64,000 bases of DNA from positions 2,258,720 to 2,322,719 of the forward strand of contig NZ_JAJKFT010000010.1 of NCBI RefSeq assembly GCF_020966755.1, written 5' to 3'. The notes below the pieces were generated by a model. The model worked only from the letters and a program-made list of their open reading frames with translations, was not told the DNA's origin and made no database searches. Both the position numbers and the translations under genes were made by a program. Source of the stretch: Blastopirellula sediminis (GTDB lineage: Bacteria; Planctomycetota; Planctomycetia; Pirellulales; Pirellulaceae). This document shows positions 49,571 to 58,706 of the stretch, piece after piece (the first letter of the stretch is position 1; every line of letters begins with the position of its first letter).

Positions 49571-51250
49571 ATGCCCCAGAAAATCACGATCGTCATTGTC
49601 GGCGGAGTCGCCGGCGGCGCTTCGGCCGCCACTCGCGCTCGTCGGATGAACGAGTCGGCCGAGATCATCCTGCTGGAAAAGGACGAGCATGTCTCGTTCG
49701 CCAATTGCGGACTCCCTTACTACATTGGGGGCGAAATCGCGGAGCGGCAGAAGCTGTTGGTCGCAACGGCCGAACTGCTCCGCACGCGGTTTCGCATCGA
49801 CGTCCGCGCCAATCAAGAGTGCACCAAGATCGATCGCGGCGCCAAGCAGCTGGCGGTTTGGGATCGCTTGAAGCAGGAAGACTACGAGCTGGCGTACGAC
49901 AAGCTGATTCTTTCGCCGGGCGCCTCGCCGCTGGTTCCGCCGATGGAAAACGCCGACGCTCCCGGCGTGTTCACCTTGCGCAATCTGGCTGACGCCGACA
50001 AGATTCGCGAACATGCGGTCAAGACTTCGGCCCGCAAAGCGGTGGTCGTCGGCGCCGGATTCATCGGCTTGGAGATGGTCGAGCAGTTCCACCGCTTGGA
50101 GCTGAAAGTCGCGTTGGCCGAACTGCAAACGCAAGTCTTGCCGCCGCTTGATCCGGAGATGTCGTACCCGCTGGAGAAGGCGCTCCGCGATCGAGACATT
50201 CAGCTTTACCTGGGGGACGGCATCGCCGGCATCATGACCGACGAGCGAGGAAACGCGTCTGGCGTCAAACTGCAAAGCGGCGAAGCGGCTACCGGCGACC
50301 TGGTGGTGCTGGGACTGGGCGTTCGCGCCAATGTGCAACTCGCGAAAGATGCGGGCCTGGAGATTGGCGCCACCGGCGGCATTGCGGTCAATCGCTTCTC
50401 GCAAACGTCCGATCCCGATATCTACGCCGTCGGGGATGCGGCCGAATATCCGTATGGCCCGACCGGCAAGCAGCAGCGGGTTCCGCTCGCGGGACCGGCG
50501 AATCGCGCTGGTCGCTTGGCTGGCGAACATGCGGCGACCGGCAGCTCGGCCGAGATGCCCGACGTGCAAGGAACCGCGATCGTCCGCGCGTTTGATCAAG
50601 CGGCAGGGATCACCGGGCTGAGCATGAAGATGGCTCGACGACTCGGCTTTGATCCGCTGAGCGTCACGATCGCCGCCAACCATCACGCCGGCTACTATCC
50701 TGGCGCCAAGCAGCTGGCGCTGAAATTGATCTTCGCCAAAGAGAGTGGGAAGATCCTGGGGGCGCAGTGCGCCGGCATCGAAGGGGTCGACAAACGGATT
50801 GACGTGATCGCCACCGCAATGCAAATGGGGGCGACTGTTCGTCAGCTGGCCGGCGTCGATCTTTGCTACGCTCCGCCGTTTGGCTCGGCGAAGGATCCGG
50901 TTCATATGGCGGCGTTTTCGGCCTGCAACTATCTGGACGGTGTCGACACCTTCCTGGAAAGCGACGCTGATCTGGAAGGTCGCCAGGTGATTGACGTTCG
51001 AACCCCGAAGGAAGTGAGCGCCAAACCGCTGGCGGGGGCCGACCATGCCGTCCCGATTCCGGTCGACGAACTGCGGCAACGACTAGGGGAACTCGATCCG
51101 GCGAAACCGACCGTCGTATCGTGCGGCGTTGGCATTCGTGCCCATGCGGCGGCCCGTATCTTGCGGCAAAACGGATTTTCCGACGTGCAGAACTTGTCCG
51201 GCGGCGCCTTGGTGCGGGAGTGGGCCGTCGCGAAACGAACTACCGAGTAA
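49571..51250 (+). CDS. CoA-disulfide reductase with C-terminal rhodanese domain
   Basis: 559 residues. FAD binding IVGGVAGGASAATRARR at the start, catalytic Cys46 in FANCGLPYY, NAD binding VVGAGFIGLEMVEQ, and the second FAD motif DPDIYAVGDAAE. Residues about 460-555 are a rhodanese domain with active Cys518 in SCGVGIRAHAA (C-x4-R). This is the CoADR-RHD type, which reduces CoA disulfide, CoA persulfide or polysulfide with NAD(P)H in Bacillus and Shewanella. It gives CoA-thiol and sulfur handling. Both active cysteines are present. Confidence 0.92.
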   Translation: MPQKITIVIVGGVAGGASAATRARRMNESAEIILLEKDEHVSFANCGLPYYIGGEIAERQKLLVATAELLRTRFRIDVRANQECTKIDRGAKQLAVWDRLKQEDYELAYDKLILSPGASPLVPPMENADAPGVFTLRNLADADKIREHAVKTSARKAVVVGAGFIGLEMVEQFHRLELKVALAELQTQVLPPLDPEMSYPLEKALRDRDIQLYLGDGIAGIMTDERGNASGVKLQSGEAATGDLVVLGLGVRANVQLAKDAGLEIGATGGIAVNRFSQTSDPDIYAVGDAAEYPYGPTGKQQRVPLAGPANRAGRLAGEHAATGSSAEMPDVQGTAIVRAFDQAAGITGLSMKMARRLGFDPLSVTIAANHHAGYYPGAKQLALKLIFAKESGKILGAQCAGIEGVDKRIDVIATAMQMGATVRQLAGVDLCYAPPFGSAKDPVHMAAFSACNYLDGVDTFLESDADLEGRQVIDVRTPKEVSAKPLAGADHAVPIPVDELRQRLGELDPAKPTVVSCGVGIRAHAAARILRQNGFSDVQNLSGGALVREWAVAKRTTE

Positions 51251-51358
51251 GTTTTTATCCCGCAACCCGGCGGCGCCGATTAACCTAGTAGGGGTCGGCA
51301 AATCCGGACGACTCGGCTCCCCTTACGTTACTCGCCTCCGCCAAGCCCCAGACAATCG

Positions 51359-54007
51359 ATGAATTCAGCGATCCGCCTGCGACCCAGCGTTCTGAAAGCC
51401 AAAGAAACGCTGGCCAAAGGCCGCGAGAAACTTCGCCTGCAACATGATCAAGGTTCGCCCGGCGTGCAGGTCTGCACCCGGCTGACCGATCTGTTCGACC
51501 AGGTCGTTCTCGATTTGTTCGAAGCGGCGCTGGTCGATTTGGGGGAAGATGGTCCGGACGGTTTGGCGTCGAAGATCACGCTCGTCCCGCACGGCGGATA
51601 TGGGCGGCGCGATGTGGCGCCTTATTCCGACGTCGACCTGATGATCCTGCATCATCCGAAAGCCTTTCCGCGTGCGGCCGAGCTGGCGAAGCGGATGGTG
51701 CAAGACATGTCGGACGTCGGGCTCGTACTGGGGCATAGTTTGCGAACGCCGAGCCAGGCGATCGGTCTTGGCTTGTCAGACGCGACGATTTTTACCTCGC
51801 TGGCCGAGAACCGTTATCTGACCGGGAGCGTATCGCTCTTCCGCACGTTCGCCGATCAGCTGCGCAATCGCGCTTGTCGCCGCTTCCGTTCGTTGTTCTA
51901 TGGAATCCTGCAGGCTCGGCATGCCGAACGAGTGCAGTACGGCGACGCCGTTTACTTGCTGGAACCGAACCTGAAACGCTCTCGCGGCGGCCTGCGTGGA
52001 ATTCAGCTGGTGCGTTGGCTGGGGTTCGCACGCTGCGGCGAAGTCGAAATCGATTCGCTCAGTTTGCTCGGCTTGCTCTCGGATCGCGATCGCCAGATTC
52101 TGCGCAACGCGCGAAACTTCTTTCTGCAGATTCGCAACGAGATGCACTTTCACGCCGGCAAATCGAACGATCAGCTCGACCGAGGCGAACAGCTTCGTCT
52201 GGCCGATCGATACGGCTACGTCGGGACGAAGGGGATGTTGCCGGTCGAACAGTTCATGCAACAGTACTTCCTGCATTCGAGCGGCGTCCGGAGCGTCGTC
52301 AGCAACTTTATCGAAACGATTCGTCCCCGTTCGATCTTCTACCACACGCTCGCGCCGCTGATGACGCACCGCGTCGATCGCGACATTTATGTCGGTCCGT
52401 CGGTGATCAGCACCTCGAAGCGTTGGAAAACGGAGAAGAGCGGTCAGATCTCTGAGATCTTGCGGTTGATGGACTTGGCCAACTTGTACGATCGTTGGAT
52501 TGATCATCCGACGTGGGAATCGGTCCGGTTACGGATGCAGACGATCGGCGAGATTCAGCTCGACGACGAGGGACGCAAGCGGTTTCTCTCGATCATGTCG
52601 CAGCCGCCTCGTTTGGGCGAGTTGCTCAGCCGCTTGAATGAGCTCGGCGTACTTGAGAAGATTATCCCCGGCATGTCGCACGCGAAAGGGCTGCTCCAGT
52701 TCAATCAATATCACAAGTACACCGTCGACGTTCACTGCATCGAGACGGTTCGCTGTGCGACGAAGTTCCAGGATCGTGATGACGCGCTCGGCGAAGCGTA
52801 TCGCTCGCTCCGCTCCAAGCGGATCCTGCATTTGGCGCTCCTGATTCATGACCTGGGAAAAGGTTTTGAAGAAGACCACAGCGACGTCGGCGCTCGTTAC
52901 GCGCTGGAGACCGCCGCCAAACTGCAACTGACGCCGCGCGAAGCGGAGTCGCTCCGTTACCTGGTGCAAAACCATCTTGTCATGTCTCACTTGGCGTTTC
53001 GTCGTGATACGACTGACAAGGAATTGGTCGTCCGGTTTGCGGTCGACGTCGGTTCGCCGGAACTGCTGAAGATGCTCTTCGTGATGACCTGCGCCGACTT
53101 CGACGGCGTTGGGCCGGGCGTCTTGAACGACTGGAAGGTCCGCGTATTGGCGGAACTCTATCGCGCGGCGATGGGGCACTTGGGAGTGGAGCTGGCAGGG
53201 GAGTCGTCGACCCGTTCACGCAACAAGCGCCAACGGCTCGAACAACTCGCGCAGAAGCAGGAGAATCAGGCTTGGTTTCAGCGACAGCTTGAGGCGCTGC
53301 CGGCAAGTTACTTGAAAGAGACCCCAGCCGAGCAGATCATCGCGGAGTTGTCGCAACTGCAAAAGCTGCCGGCCGACGACGCCTTCGTCAGCACGACGTA
53401 TCTCGCGGATCGCGATGTGGTGGAGATCACCGTCGGCACCCATGAACAAACCGTTCCCGGCGTCTTTCATCGGATCGCCGGCGCCGTTAGCAGTTTGCGG
53501 ATGAGCATTCTTTCGGCCGAGATTAACACGCTCGACGGCGGCCTGGTGCTTGATCGCTTCTTCGTCGTGGATCAAGAGTCGAGCGGCGCTCCGGCCGCCG
53601 AGCGGATGGGCGACCTGGCGACGAAGATCAAAAACATGGTGCTCGATAAAAACGACGCGCCTCCCAACTTCCGCGCTCGCTGGACCAGCAAAGCGACCCG
53701 AACCGCCGCTCACGTGCAAGTCTTGCCGACCCAGGTCAAAATCGACAACGATACGTCCGAGATCTATACGATTATCGAAATCTTTGCTCACAACCGGGTC
53801 GGTCTCCTCTACGCAATTGCGAGGGAGATTTTCCAGCTAGGGCTCAGTGTGGCGATCGCCAAAATCGCCACCCACTTGGATCAAGTGGTCGACGTCTTCT
53901 ACGTCGCTGACGAGAAGGGACGCAAGATCGAGGACGAAGGGCGATTGCAAGAGATCAGTCGCCGCCTGGGAGAAGCGGTCGACGAGTTCCGCGCTCAGAA
54001 CGACTAG
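51359..54007 (+). CDS. glnD: PII uridylyltransferase/uridylyl-removing enzyme
   Basis: 882-residue GlnD, the nitrogen sensor that uridylylates PII (GlnB/GlnK) under low glutamine and removes UMP under high glutamine. The nucleotidyltransferase motif GGYGRRDVAPYSDVD is at 79-93; the HD hydrolase domain has LIHDLGKGFEEDHSDVG near 495; two ACT domains occupy about 690-770 and 800-875 (glutamine binding). Length fits the family (E. coli 890). ATG 51359; no strong SD. No PII gene is in the window. Confidence 0.95.
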   Translation: MNSAIRLRPSVLKAKETLAKGREKLRLQHDQGSPGVQVCTRLTDLFDQVVLDLFEAALVDLGEDGPDGLASKITLVPHGGYGRRDVAPYSDVDLMILHHPKAFPRAAELAKRMVQDMSDVGLVLGHSLRTPSQAIGLGLSDATIFTSLAENRYLTGSVSLFRTFADQLRNRACRRFRSLFYGILQARHAERVQYGDAVYLLEPNLKRSRGGLRGIQLVRWLGFARCGEVEIDSLSLLGLLSDRDRQILRNARNFFLQIRNEMHFHAGKSNDQLDRGEQLRLADRYGYVGTKGMLPVEQFMQQYFLHSSGVRSVVSNFIETIRPRSIFYHTLAPLMTHRVDRDIYVGPSVISTSKRWKTEKSGQISEILRLMDLANLYDRWIDHPTWESVRLRMQTIGEIQLDDEGRKRFLSIMSQPPRLGELLSRLNELGVLEKIIPGMSHAKGLLQFNQYHKYTVDVHCIETVRCATKFQDRDDALGEAYRSLRSKRILHLALLIHDLGKGFEEDHSDVGARYALETAAKLQLTPREAESLRYLVQNHLVMSHLAFRRDTTDKELVVRFAVDVGSPELLKMLFVMTCADFDGVGPGVLNDWKVRVLAELYRAAMGHLGVELAGESSTRSRNKRQRLEQLAQKQENQAWFQRQLEALPASYLKETPAEQIIAELSQLQKLPADDAFVSTTYLADRDVVEITVGTHEQTVPGVFHRIAGAVSSLRMSILSAEINTLDGGLVLDRFFVVDQESSGAPAAERMGDLATKIKNMVLDKNDAPPNFRARWTSKATRTAAHVQVLPTQVKIDNDTSEIYTIIEIFAHNRVGLLYAIAREIFQLGLSVAIAKIATHLDQVVDVFYVADEKGRKIEDEGRLQEISRRLGEAVDEFRAQND

Positions 54008-54019
54008 GCGAGCCGCTGG

Positions 54020-55378
54020 CTACCGATCAGGCAAATTCTCAACGTACTCGCGCCACTGGGGCTCAAACTGATCGAGCGACTTACCCAGCAGATTCTCTAG
54101 CCGCTGTCGTCGGCTAGTGCCGCCGGTGACCATCTGCTCCAATCGGTTGCCTTCGAACAGCCGCTCTTCGAACACCAGCCGCCAAGCCAGCCCCCAGGCC
54201 AATGCGTAGTCGAGCTGCTCGCGGTGCGGCGACATCGTCAGCACGAAGGCTGCGCTATCTCGTTCCAGCAGTTCGGCCAACAGCGGACGATCGGTCGACG
54301 CCAAGCGTTGCTTTAGTTCAGCGACCAGATCGGACGGAGGAGCGTCGATGCGAAACGAGTCTTCTTCCAACTGGCCATGTTCAAACAGCTGCGCGAGTCC
54401 TTCGTTCAGCCAGATCGGCACGTCGTAGTCGGCCACCGGAAAGACGAAGCACTCGAGGTAGGCGTGAAACGCTTCGTGATAAATCTGCCGCGTCGTATCT
54501 TCAATCGCTTTTTCCAACGCATCGGCGTTCGTCCGTTCGACGGCGCGAATGCGGGTCAGCGCTTCCTGGCGTTGGCGCTGGAACGCTTCGCGGCGGACCG
54601 AGACTTCCTGTTCGATCTCTTCCGGCTTGATCTTCGCGGCAGCCAATTCTTTGCGATAGGCGTCAAGCCGCGCCGGCAATTCGCGTCGGAGCGTTTCCCA
54701 CCAGGCCGTCTGTCGCTGATGCTCTTGCGCGGCTTGCTTCGCCTGGCTTTGGAGCCTGCGAAAGTCGGTTCCAACCAGGATGAGTCGTTCCTGCGGAAGG
54801 AAGATCGCCGGATTGCGGACCGTCGCGCCAAAGGTGGCCGTGTAGTCGGCGTACTCGCGCATGTCGTCGAAGACGATGATCCGCAGTCGCACATCGCTGT
54901 CCCGGCGGGGAGGAATCATGTGCTGAAACGCCTGCGACGCTTGATCCATGCGAACCGCCAGGCGGCGCGTCAGCGATTCGTCGAGTCGGCTGTAAAAGTC
55001 GTAGCCTTCCGCCGAAACGATTCGATAGTCGACGCCATCCTGCTTGACCGGCTTTATCTGAATCGTCTCGCGATTCTCCGCTTCGATTTGCAGACGATTG
55101 CGGAGCCGTTCGACGCGTTGGATCAATTGAGGGCGAGCCGCTTCGTCCGCTTTGGCGATCGCGCGAATCTCGTTCTTCGGATAGTTGCGGACGACGCCGA
55201 ACGTCGGTTTGCCGGCCGGTTGCACGATCTCCAGAAAGTCGACGCCGTCATCCTGTTGCGCCAGGATGATTCCTTGCAGCGTTCGGCCGTCGCTCAGCGT
55301 TAGCGTATCGCTCTCGGCCGCGGCGAGGATGGTCCCCCAGCCGAGGAGCAGCAAGAGCGATAGAGTTCGGATCAGCAC
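54020..55378 (-). CDS. secreted DUF1570-like gluzincin-type protein
   Basis: 452 residues. Signal peptide MLIRTLSLLLLLGWGTILAA. Residues 24-75 are a small beta-rich domain; 205-290 is a long charged helix. The zinc motif is HEAFH (301-305) with the third ligand Glu in WLNEG (326). The tail (about 340-450) is helical. It is related in layout to the DUF1570-LRR protein at 41.4 kb but lacks the leucine-rich repeats. Peptidase activity is inference. It converges on glnD with 12 bases between the stops. Confidence 0.83.
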   Translation of the reverse strand: MLIRTLSLLLLLGWGTILAAAESDTLTLSDGRTLQGIILAQQDDGVDFLEIVQPAGKPTFGVVRNYPKNEIRAIAKADEAARPQLIQRVERLRNRLQIEAENRETIQIKPVKQDGVDYRIVSAEGYDFYSRLDESLTRRLAVRMDQASQAFQHMIPPRRDSDVRLRIIVFDDMREYADYTATFGATVRNPAIFLPQERLILVGTDFRRLQSQAKQAAQEHQRQTAWWETLRRELPARLDAYRKELAAAKIKPEEIEQEVSVRREAFQRQRQEALTRIRAVERTNADALEKAIEDTTRQIYHEAFHAYLECFVFPVADYDVPIWLNEGLAQLFEHGQLEEDSFRIDAPPSDLVAELKQRLASTDRPLLAELLERDSAAFVLTMSPHREQLDYALAWGLAWRLVFEERLFEGNRLEQMVTGGTSRRQRLENLLGKSLDQFEPQWREYVENLPDR

Positions 55379-55464
55379 GCCGGGCCTGCGGGGAAGGAGG
55401 AAGCGGAACGAAGGGGGCGTCCTTCATTCTTTGCGTAAATCGCCCGCGTGGCAACCGCGTCCGA

Positions 55465-55908
55465 CTAGGCCGGTTTGTTGGGAGTGATCCGCCGCACCAA
55501 TCGGCAACCCAATTGGTAGCAGACGGTTCCATCGCACTGCATCTCGCGGACATGGACCAGTTCGGCTTCAAAAAAGCGGAACGGGGCGATGCCGATCGCC
55601 AAAATGAAGCGGGCATGCGTCGGTTTGCTTGGCAGCATGAACGAGATGCCGGTCGATGAGATGTCATAGAACTTCGCATGCCGGAACCGAGCGGTCGGCG
55701 GCAAGTTCTCGCCGTCATATTCGGCGTACATCTGCGTCGTTTGGAAGGGGTGTCGCGGACTCCGTCGGCGTTCACGCATCACTTCGACGTCGTCGAAGTC
55801 GTCCCCCAGTAAAGCGTCCAGCGACGCTTCTACATCGAGAGTTTGCGACGCCTCATCGGCAAACTCCTCGAGTAGTTGGAAGCATTCAAGCTGGTTCGGC
55901 TTATTCAT
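55465..55908 (-). CDS. PilZ-domain protein (c-di-GMP receptor type)
   Basis: 147 residues. An acidic N-terminal helix (QLLEEFADEASQTLDVEASL) precedes a PilZ domain. The binding motif is present: RRRSPRHPF (R-x3-R) and DISSTGISF (D/N-x-S-x2-G). It should bind cyclic di-GMP and change the state of an effector; no partner is evident. ATG 55908 is used because earlier codons have no similarity and the domain fits the length. Same strand as the DUF1570-like gene, 86 bases upstream of it. Confidence 0.82.
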   Translation of the reverse strand: MNKPNQLECFQLLEEFADEASQTLDVEASLDALLGDDFDDVEVMRERRRSPRHPFQTTQMYAEYDGENLPPTARFRHAKFYDISSTGISFMLPSKPTHARFILAIGIAPFRFFEAELVHVREMQCDGTVCYQLGCRLVRRITPNKPA

Positions 55909-56075
55909 AGGTTTTGCGCAAACAGATTCGGGTCTGGCGGAAACACCACATCCGAAACCTACGCCTGAAACGTCCCGTTGCCAAATCATCTAGTCCTATC
56001 AGGTTGCGGCGAATCGCATTCAGCGGGACATGTGAGCTGGTCGTGACGATTGTAGGGGCGTCAAAGCCCTACAAG

Positions 56076-57098
56076 CTAACCCGTATTTGTCGCAACTTCG
56101 GGGGTATCGGCCACATTCACCCAGACGTGGACGTGCGGGCTACCTCGATAGTGCCAAACGAACGACGGTCCCTCGAGCCGCCAGATGTCCCAGACCTGGT
56201 CGTTTCCAAGGTCGTCTTCCTTGAAGAAGGCGAGACGGCACTCGTCCAGGCCGCCGTTCTTATCCAAGCAAGCGACGACCTCGTCTCGATCCGATTGGCG
56301 ATAGGGGGCGAGCAGCGTCTGCAGAACCTTCTGCACCCCTTCCTTTTGATCGCTCGAAAGGTCGGCGACCTTGATCCCTTTGAAGTTTCCTTCCGGCCCC
56401 TGGAACTTGACGTCTTCCTCAAACGGCGCGGTCTTCAAGAGCGCTTGCTCTTGCTGCTTGCCGTCGAGCATCTTGTAAACGTTGTTTGCGGCGACCGCTT
56501 GATGCCAGAAGACGTTGCCGGGGTGATCGGGCTTTTCGTTGAAGCCTTTCGCGGCGTGACCGTAGAAGATCGGCCCGCCGAAGGCGACGTGCGGCGTCGA
56601 GTTGCCGTCGCATCGCATCGTCATGTGACGGCCGGTCATCACCATCTCGAACTTGTCTTCCCCCGGAGCGCCGAAGATCGCGATGTTTTGATCGTTGCCG
56701 AAACCGCCAGCGTCATCTTTCAATTGGCGATCGAACTTTTCAACCCAGTCCTCGGCCACAATCCCCTCAAAGATCTGGCGGATCAAATGCTTTTGATCGC
56801 TGGTGAAGTAATTGCTGTTGATGACCGGCTTGGTGATGTGCCAGTTGTTCTGGACGCGGGTTCGCAGCAGACCGCGCGAGTCGGTATGGTCCCACGGCAA
56901 GCAGAGTTCTTTCTTCTGCTTTTCGTTCATCGAGTCGTACAGGACCTTGACCAACGTTTCCGGCGTTTTCGCGTCGGCCGCCGGCTTCGTTTCTTCCCCC
57001 AAAAGCAGACCTGGCGCAGTCGCAGCCAATGCGGCGCCGGCTCCGGCCGTTTTCAAGAACTGACGACGATCGACGGAAGAAGAGCGATCCAAGGTCAT
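56076..57098 (-). CDS. DUF3500 family Tat-exported protein
   Basis: 340 residues. SSVDRRQFLKTAGAGAALAA is a Tat signal. The rest matches the DUF3500 family: LPWDHTDSRGLLRTR, the GPGEDKFEMVMTGRHMTMR-like block (GAPGEDKFEMVMTGRH), FGGPIFYGHAAKGF, and the C-terminal SFVWHYRGSPHVHVWVNV. Several conserved His residues suggest a metal site. Function is not known. ATG 57098 with CGGAG 9 bases upstream; the open frame extends far upstream but has no similarity there. Confidence 0.85.
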   Translation of the reverse strand: MTLDRSSSVDRRQFLKTAGAGAALAATAPGLLLGEETKPAADAKTPETLVKVLYDSMNEKQKKELCLPWDHTDSRGLLRTRVQNNWHITKPVINSNYFTSDQKHLIRQIFEGIVAEDWVEKFDRQLKDDAGGFGNDQNIAIFGAPGEDKFEMVMTGRHMTMRCDGNSTPHVAFGGPIFYGHAAKGFNEKPDHPGNVFWHQAVAANNVYKMLDGKQQEQALLKTAPFEEDVKFQGPEGNFKGIKVADLSSDQKEGVQKVLQTLLAPYRQSDRDEVVACLDKNGGLDECRLAFFKEDDLGNDQVWDIWRLEGPSFVWHYRGSPHVHVWVNVADTPEVATNTG

Positions 57099-57295
57099 AT
57101 CGGGACTCCGAAAAAGAAGGCAGAGTAGGGGGGAGTGATTTATTAGAATGTGGTTAAGGAACCTTAGCAAACGTTTTTGCGTAGATTCTTCGCTCGCTAG
57201 CGGGACGTCAGGCTGACGCGACCGCCCGAGTGTGATAAGACTCACAAAAGTCGAACTCCAAATTCGCAGCAGCGGCACTTTCAAAGGCGGAACAC

Positions 57296-57835
57296 ATGGC
57301 GCCGGCGTCGCGTACTCCTGAGGGGGAGCCAAATCGTTGTCCTCTATGTGGGAACTCGATTGTGATTTTTCCGTCTCATCCGCCCGGAGACGCACCCTGT
57401 CCGAATTGTGGGAGTTTACTTTGGTGGCCGGCCTTGGATCCCGACGGGGGCTTTCAGTTTCTCGTTGGCGACGGGGCGATTTACGAGTTGACCGCCACGA
57501 CGAAGATCGAGGCGCTGGCGACGCTTGTCGAATTGCTTGTAGAAAATGGGGGACTCGCGTCGAGCATCGCGCCAGTCGCATTGGAGGCCTTATATCGTCG
57601 CGAAGAATTAGGATCGACGGCGATCGGCGGGGGAATCGCAATTCCACACGCTCGGATCGATGAGATGGAGCGCGTGGTCGGCGTCATTGGTCATGCGCCT
57701 CAGGGGATCGACTTCGAGAGTCCAGACGGAGCCCCGGTGACAAAGCTGTTTCTCCTGCTGACGTCCAAAGGTGAAGTGGGACGTTATCTAGAAGCGTTGG
57801 AAAAAATCGCCCGCGCGCTTCGTGCGACGAATTGA
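57296..57835 (+). CDS. zinc-ribbon/PTS EIIA-Ntr-like fusion
   Basis: 179 residues. An N-terminal zinc ribbon (C15, C18, C35, C38) is joined to a PTS EIIA type 2 (PtsN/FruA-like) domain from about residue 62. The phosphorylated His is present in GGGIAIPHARID (His118). PTS EIIA domains receive phosphate from HPr/NPr; no permease or HPr gene is nearby, so a regulatory role like PtsN is likely. The zinc ribbon is not part of standard PtsN. AGGCGG lies upstream of ATG 57296. The methyltransferase gene follows closely. Confidence 0.8.
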   Translation: MAPASRTPEGEPNRCPLCGNSIVIFPSHPPGDAPCPNCGSLLWWPALDPDGGFQFLVGDGAIYELTATTKIEALATLVELLVENGGLASSIAPVALEALYRREELGSTAIGGGIAIPHARIDEMERVVGVIGHAPQGIDFESPDGAPVTKLFLLLTSKGEVGRYLEALEKIARALRATN

Positions 57836-57882
57836 AAATCGAACTGACATCGGGGATGGACCATAGCGAGAGGAAGAAGATC

Positions 57883-58590
57883 ATGGACAAAGATGCGATC
57901 GATTCGGTCAAAGCCCTCTTCGAGCAGTGGGAACTGTACGACGCCGTCATCCAGCATGACTACATGCAGCATCAGACGTTGGCGGCGGCGATCCAGCAGT
58001 ACGCCGCCGCGAAACAGCTGGCGGGGCGAGCGCTTGATCTCGGTTGCGGCGACAGTTACCTGGCGGCCCGTGCGCTCGGCGAACTGCCGCTGACCGAATA
58101 TGCCGGCGTGGATCTGTCGGAGTCGGCGCTGCAGCGCGCGAAGGAGCGCTGGGCCGAAAGTCCGATTCCCGCCACCTTCTCCCAAAGCGACTTCGCCACC
58201 TACTTGCCTGATCAGGCGGCCGCTTCCTTTGACCTGGTGCTAGGGAGCTATTCGATCCATCACTTCTCGCCCGAGCGGAAAGAGTGGTTGCTTGGCGAGA
58301 TTCGTCGCGTCTTGAAACCGACCGGCTCTTTCATCTGGTCCGACATCGTCTGCTGCGAAGGTCAGACGTATACCGCGTGCATTGATCAATTGGCGATCGC
58401 CATGCGCAGCGAGTGGAATCAACTGACGTCGCGACAACTCGACATCGCCATCGAGCACATCCGCGCCTCCGACTTCCCCGAGACCGAAGCCTGGATGATC
58501 GAGAAATCAGCGGCGGCCGGGCTCCGCTTCGACGCCAAGTTGATGGAAAAGCCCCATTTTTCGGCGTATGCTTTTGTGCCCAGCACTTAG
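57883..58590 (+). CDS. class I SAM-dependent methyltransferase
   Basis: 235 residues. SAM motif I LDLGCGDSYLAARALG is at about 51-66; YAGVDLSESAL is motif II; FDLVLGSYSIHHFSPERK is motif IV; GSFIWSDIV is motif V. AGGAAG lies 6 bases before ATG 57883; the frame is also open to a TTG at 57832, which overlaps the EIIA stop and lacks an SD. Substrate unknown. Probably cotranscribed with the zinc-ribbon/EIIA gene. Confidence 0.85.
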   Translation: MDKDAIDSVKALFEQWELYDAVIQHDYMQHQTLAAAIQQYAAAKQLAGRALDLGCGDSYLAARALGELPLTEYAGVDLSESALQRAKERWAESPIPATFSQSDFATYLPDQAAASFDLVLGSYSIHHFSPERKEWLLGEIRRVLKPTGSFIWSDIVCCEGQTYTACIDQLAIAMRSEWNQLTSRQLDIAIEHIRASDFPETEAWMIEKSAAAGLRFDAKLMEKPHFSAYAFVPST

Positions 58591-58706
58591 ACTGCTGGGG
58601 ACGGCGGCACGGTTTCTTCCCCTTGCGCCGGCGATTATCTTAGTACGAAGCGGCTGACAGGCCGCTTTTCCCATCCCTGCATCCCTATCACCCCCCGCAC
58701 AACATC

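Noticed and set aside
51359-57835. Nitrogen-regulation cluster of glnD and the EIIA-like gene
   Set aside because: The genes lie on opposite sides of four unrelated genes in other directions, so clustering is not supported.
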